From JBFLVU01 sp964589625 (lineage in GTDB: Bacteria; Acidobacteriota; UBA4820; DSQY01), in contig CAZPSH010000059.1 of NCBI GenBank assembly GCA_964589625.1, positions 1-7,714 on the forward strand: a stretch of DNA of 7,714 nucleotides, in the 5' to 3' direction. Shown in pieces: positions 5,692-7,714 of the stretch (positions within the stretch are counted from its first letter, which is position 1; every line of letters begins with the position of its first letter). The notes under the pieces were generated by a model, which did not search any database, was not told the origin of the DNA, and saw only the letters and a list, made by a program, of their open reading frames with translations. The translations under genes and the position numbers were made by a program.

Positions 5692-6108
5692 ATGTCGCTT
5701 CCAGACGGTTCGACCGATGACCGGATCGTTCGGATGCTCCGGGAAGCCCTCCCGGACCTCCTGGCCGTCTACAGGTTCGGCTCCACCGCGGCGGGTATGG
5801 CCATCCGCGACAGCGACCTGGATCTGGCCGTACTCTGTTCCGATCCCCTCGCCCCGGAGCGGCGGTGGGACGTACAGGAAACCCTCGCCGTGGCCCTTCG
5901 GCTTCCCGTGGACCTGGTGGACCTGAGAAGCGCCTCCACCGTGATGCGCGTCCAGGTTCTTCAATCGGCCGTATTGCTTTGGGAGGCCGACTCCTACGCC
6001 CGGGAGCGCTTCGAGGTGAGCGCCCTTTCCGCCTACGCCTACCTCAACGAGGAGCGCCGCGAGATCCTGCGGCAGGTCACGAAGGAGGGGACCGTCTATG
6101 GCCGATGA
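5692..6108 (+). CDS. mntA: MntA-type adenylyltransferase antitoxin (MNT domain)
   Basis: This 138-aa cytoplasmic minimal nucleotidyltransferase fits the antitoxin of a type VII (HEPN/MNT) toxin-antitoxin system. Studied members transfer AMP from ATP to a tyrosine beside the RNase motif of the HepT toxin, silencing it. The polymerase-beta-type GS-X10-DXD motif is complete: G30-S31, then D42 and D44. The third carboxylate is D74 or D77 in the strand PVDLVDL. A C-terminal helical part (about 95-135) follows. The start is firm: GAGGAG at 5681-5686 lies 5 nt before the ATG. The gene overlaps the next one by 11 nt, a sign of coupled translation. No promoter is seen in the repeat-filled 5' spacer, so it may be read through from the ligase gene. 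Confidence 0.92.
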   Translation: MSLPDGSTDDRIVRMLREALPDLLAVYRFGSTAAGMAIRDSDLDLAVLCSDPLAPERRWDVQETLAVALRLPVDLVDLRSASTVMRVQVLQSAVLLWEADSYARERFEVSALSAYAYLNEERREILRQVTKEGTVYGR

Positions 6109-6511
6109 CGTGGCGATCAACAAGGCCGCGATCCTGGAACGCTGCGTCGCGCGGGTTCGAGACCTGCACCAGGGCGACCCGCGCAACCTGCGAGCCGACC
6201 AGACCCGGCAGGACGCCATCCTCCTGAATCTTCAGCGGGCCTGCGAGGCCTCCATCGACCTGGCCATGCACCGGGTGCGGCGTTCCCGTCTCGGCGTCCC
6301 TCAGGAAAGCCGGGAGGCCTTCGACCTGCTGGCGCGTGCCGGTGAGCTGGACGCGGGTCTGGCCGAGCGATTGGCCAAGATGGTGGGCTTTCGAAACGTC
6401 GCCGTCCACGACTACCGGGCCTTGAACCTCGACATCGTGGAGTCCATCATCGCGCATCACTTGGAGGATTTTCTGTCTCTGGCTCGGTGGGCCCTGATCT
6501 CCGCCAGGTGA
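6098..6511 (+). CDS. hepT: HepT-family HEPN RNase toxin
   Basis: This 137-aa all-alpha HEPN protein is the expected toxin partner of the preceding MntA. The catalytic RX4HXY motif is intact at R99, H104 and Y106 (GFRNVAVHDY). In characterised systems the motif tyrosine is the AMPylated residue, and the active toxin is a homodimer that cleaves RNA. The stretch LNLQRACEASIDLAMHRVR (43-61) and LGVPQESREAF (65-75) are typical of this HepT subfamily, as is the length. The start ATG lies within the end of mntA (overlap 6098-6108). Its stop is followed after four bases by a copy of the composite repeat. Function is inferred from family and context. Confidence 0.92.
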   Translation: MADDVAINKAAILERCVARVRDLHQGDPRNLRADQTRQDAILLNLQRACEASIDLAMHRVRRSRLGVPQESREAFDLLARAGELDAGLAERLAKMVGFRNVAVHDYRALNLDIVESIIAHHLEDFLSLARWALISAR

Positions 6512-6515
6512 GCGG

Positions 6516-6623
6516 CCGGGCCGTCGAAAGCCAGAGCCGCAGGGGAGACTAGCGAAAACCGGGCGGGCGAGGGCGCCCGCCCCACGGATCTCGTTTTCGC
6601 CTTTGTTGTTACATCCCAAATCC
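6516..6623. repeat. complete composite repeat after hepT (left arm, palindrome, right arm)
   Basis: This is the only copy with both arms. 6516-6586 matches the ligase 3' end (5344-5414) and 6562-6623 matches the ligase 5' flank (3925-3986), each with two mismatches. GCGAAAAC (6552-6559) and GTTTTCGC (6593-6600) form outer inverted arms around the inner palindrome GGCGGGCG / CGCCCGCC (6562-6569 and 6574-6581), giving a nested cruciform-like structure. No T-run follows, so it is not a standard terminator. Confidence 0.88.
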
Positions 6624-6656
6624 AAATGCCTCCTTCGCCTTTCGCCTTGGTCCATG

Positions 6657-6690
6657 AATCCCAAATCCCACATCCCAAATCCCAAATCCA
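6657..6690. repeat. second heptamer family, AATCCCA array
   Basis: Four in-register 7-nt units (AATCCCA, AATCCCA, CATCCCA, AATCCCA) and a partial fifth are present. Single copies of the same motif occur at 6613-6623 and 3977-3986 at the end of the composite repeat's right arm. The flanking stretches at about 6624-6653 and 6692-6720 resemble each other, both beginning near AAATGCC, as if the block had been duplicated and had diverged. Confidence 0.75.
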
Positions 6691-6755
6691 AAATGCCCCT
6701 TCCGCCTCCGGTCTTGCCCCTCTCGTCTCACTTCTCCGAGTCGCGCTTTTGCCCG

Positions 6756-6785
6756 TTGTCGCACGATCGGTGCTTGGCTTAGAAT
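6756..6785 (+). promoter_or_regulatory. candidate promoter of the second MNT-HEPN pair
   Basis: TTGTCG (6756-6761, 4 of 6) and TAGAAT (6780-6785, 5 of 6) have an 18-nt spacer. The start point would be near 6792, giving a leader of about 20 nt that contains the GAGG ribosome site at 6801-6804, 8 nt before the ATG. This short stretch (about 6740-6812) is free of the repeat modules, which fits a retained native promoter. Confidence 0.5.
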
Positions 6786-6812
6786 AAGCGTCAATCAAAT
6801 GAGGTCTCGCCC

Positions 6813-7118
6813 ATGCCCTCCCACATCGCGCCCGACAAGAGAAAACTCGCCGCCTTCTGCCGTAAGCACGGCATCGCCCGGTTGTCGTTTTACGGTTCCG
6901 TCTTGCGCGCGGACTTTCGACCCGACAGCGACCTCGATGTCCTCGTCGAATTCGAACCGGGAACCCGTGTGGGTTTGATCGGCCTGGCCAAACTGGAAAT
7001 GGATCTGAGCGCGCTCCTGGATCGGCGGGTGGATCTGCGGACTCCGGCGGACCTGAGCCGCTATTTCCGCGATGACGTCTTGAGGCAGGCCGAGGTTCAA
7101 TTTGCAGCGCGAGGATGA
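6813..7118 (+). CDS. minimal nucleotidyltransferase (MNT) antitoxin, compact type
   Basis: This 101-aa cytoplasmic nucleotidyltransferase is the likely antitoxin of the second HEPN/MNT pair. It carries GS-X10-DXD (G28-S29, D40, D42) in FYGSVLRADFRPDSDLDVLVEF, and a third acidic strand RVDLRT with D74. It is shorter than the first MntA and lacks its helical C-terminal extension. It resembles the stand-alone MNT proteins commonly paired with DUF86-type HEPN partners, which are thought to nucleotidylate them. GAGG at 6801-6804 supports the start. It overlaps the downstream gene by 17 nt. The exact chemistry of this subfamily is inferred. Confidence 0.9.
   Translation: MPSHIAPDKRKLAAFCRKHGIARLSFYGSVLRADFRPDSDLDVLVEFEPGTRVGLIGLAKLEMDLSALLDRRVDLRTPADLSRYFRDDVLRQAEVQFAARG
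7092..7095 (+). promoter_or_regulatory. ribosome binding site for a TTG start
   Basis: GAGG ends 6 nt before TTG 7102. The nearby ATG at 7115 is out of frame, and the first in-frame ATG (7135) would remove eleven residues, including part of the first helix. TTG is therefore preferred. Confidence 0.5.
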
Positions 7119-7431
7119 GATCCGCATCCGACACATGCTGGACGCCGCCCGGGAAGCGCTCTCCTTCGCCGAGGGCAAGGCGCGAAGGGACCTTGATCAG
7201 GACCGCATGTTCGTCTTGGCCCTCGTAAAATGCATCGAGATCATTGGCGAAGCGGCCACAAAGGTAGGGCCCGAAACGCGAGAGGCCTACCCGCAAGTTC
7301 CCTGGCCGGCGGTCGTGACCATGAGGCACCGCCTCATCCACGCCTACTACGACATGGATTTAGACCGAGTATGGGATACCGTCACCGAGGACCTGCCTCC
7401 CCTCATCGCCGCTCTCCAGAAAGGCCCCTAG
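7102..7431 (+). CDS. HepT-like HEPN RNase toxin (DUF86 type)
   Basis: This 109-aa all-alpha HEPN-domain protein is paired with the preceding MNT gene. The RX4HXY motif reads RHRLIHAYY at 75-83 (R75, H80, Y82, with an extra Y83), so the RNase centre looks complete. The segment CIEIIGEAATKV (44-55) and the PWPAVVTMRHRLIHAYYDMD block (68-87) are hallmarks of the DUF86 HEPN branch, which differs from the longer HepT encoded at 6098. It starts with TTG, and its first 17 nt overlap the MNT gene, which suggests translational coupling and a low toxin yield. The likely role is a toxin neutralised by its MNT partner. The RNA target is unknown. Confidence 0.9.
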   Translation: MQREDEIRIRHMLDAAREALSFAEGKARRDLDQDRMFVLALVKCIEIIGEAATKVGPETREAYPQVPWPAVVTMRHRLIHAYYDMDLDRVWDTVTEDLPPLIAALQKGP

Positions 7432-7445
7432 GGACTTATCACGCG

Positions 7446-7507
7446 CCGGAGAGCGCGACTGTCTCCCGGCCGCAAAACCCGGGAGGGCACGGAGGCCCTC
7501 CCCTACG
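7446..7507 (-). repeat. REP-like hairpin, opposite orientation, with a decayed neighbour
   Basis: GGGAGGGC (7481-7488) pairs with GCCCTCCC (7495-7502) across a 6-nt loop. The following CTAC (7503-7506) is a GTAG foot on the minus strand. Upstream, about 7446-7457 (GCCGGAGAGCGCGA) resembles the 3' half of the REP-like copies at 3758 and 5554. The short AGAAC module and array 5 follow. Confidence 0.65.
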
Positions 7508-7524
7508 AGAACGCGCCGAGTTGG

Positions 7525-7706
7525 CGTCTAACGTCTCTCGTCTCCCGTCTCCCGTCTAACGTTTTACGTTTTCCGTCTCCCGTCTCCCGTCTCCCGTCTC
7601 CCGTCTCCCGTCTCCCGTCTAACGTTTTACGTTTTCCGTCTCCCGTCTCTCGTCTCCCGTCTCCCGTCTCCCGTCTCCCGTCTAACGTCTCTCGTCTTAC
7701 GTTAAA
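7525..7706 (+). repeat. heptamer array 5 (CGTCTNN x26)
   Basis: Twenty-six units are in unbroken 7-nt register, mostly CGTCTCC, with CGTCTAA, CGTCTCT, CGTTTTA, CGTTTTC, CGTCTTA and a final CGTTAAA. A CGTCTAA unit followed by CGTTTTA and CGTTTTC occurs twice, starting at 7553 and 7616, nine units (63 bp) apart. This is the longest array in the window and it ends 8 nt before the window edge. Confidence 0.95.
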
Positions 7707-7714
7707 CCATGCCT

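Noticed and set aside
6457..7341. Minus-strand frame over the AATCCCA repeats and the second toxin-antitoxin pair
   Set aside because: It runs through repeats, giving a Trp-Asp-Leu-Gly periodic peptide, and through two well-supported + strand genes. It is not a real protein.
57..7706. CRISPR array for the heptamer tracts
   Set aside because: Units are 7 nt with no spacers, and there are no 23-40 nt repeats and no cas genes.

Overview
The window is GC-rich, and every recognisable gene is on the + strand. It looks like part of an extracellular or capsular polysaccharide locus of a GC-rich Gram-negative bacterium. This is inferred from a Wzc-type co-polymerase/tyrosine autokinase, an O-antigen ligase/polymerase-type membrane protein and a GT2 glycosyltransferase. 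I cannot fix the phylum from sequence alone. A member of the Acidobacteriota or a deltaproteobacterial-type lineage would fit the GC content and the repeat-laden spacers, but this is a guess.

Layout: a leader with a hairpin and a heptamer array (1-112); GT2 glycosyltransferase (124-1089); a terminator/promoter-bearing spacer (1090-1349); Wzz-domain plus BY-kinase fusion (1350-3491); a 512-nt spacer with a REP-like hairpin, a 16-unit heptamer array and a GC-rich inverted repeat; O-antigen ligase-like membrane protein (4004-5380); a 311-nt spacer made almost wholly of repeats; a type VII toxin-antitoxin pair mntA-hepT (5692-6511); a 301-nt spacer with more repeats and a promoter; a second, more compact MNT-HEPN pair (6813-7431); and a final spacer with a 26-unit heptamer array (7525-7706).

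How the genes work together (known roles of the families): the glycosyltransferase adds a sugar to a lipid-linked repeat unit, the ligase/polymerase-type protein joins repeat units or transfers glycan outside the membrane, and the Wzc-like protein controls chain length and export through its phosphorylated tyrosine tail. The two MNT-HEPN pairs are expected to be HEPN RNase toxins held in check by nucleotidyltransferase antitoxins that AMPylate the toxin. They are a likely stability or defence insertion beside the polysaccharide genes.

The most unusual content is between the genes. Five arrays of a 7-nt unit CGTCTNN (about 63 units in all, always on the same strand, without slippage within an array) are joined in a modular way to GTAG-footed REP-like hairpins and to a GC-rich palindrome. 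Copies of these modules are shuffled between spacers. One composite copy (6516-6623) has exactly the make-up expected for a junction joining the 3' flank of the ligase gene to its own 5' flank.
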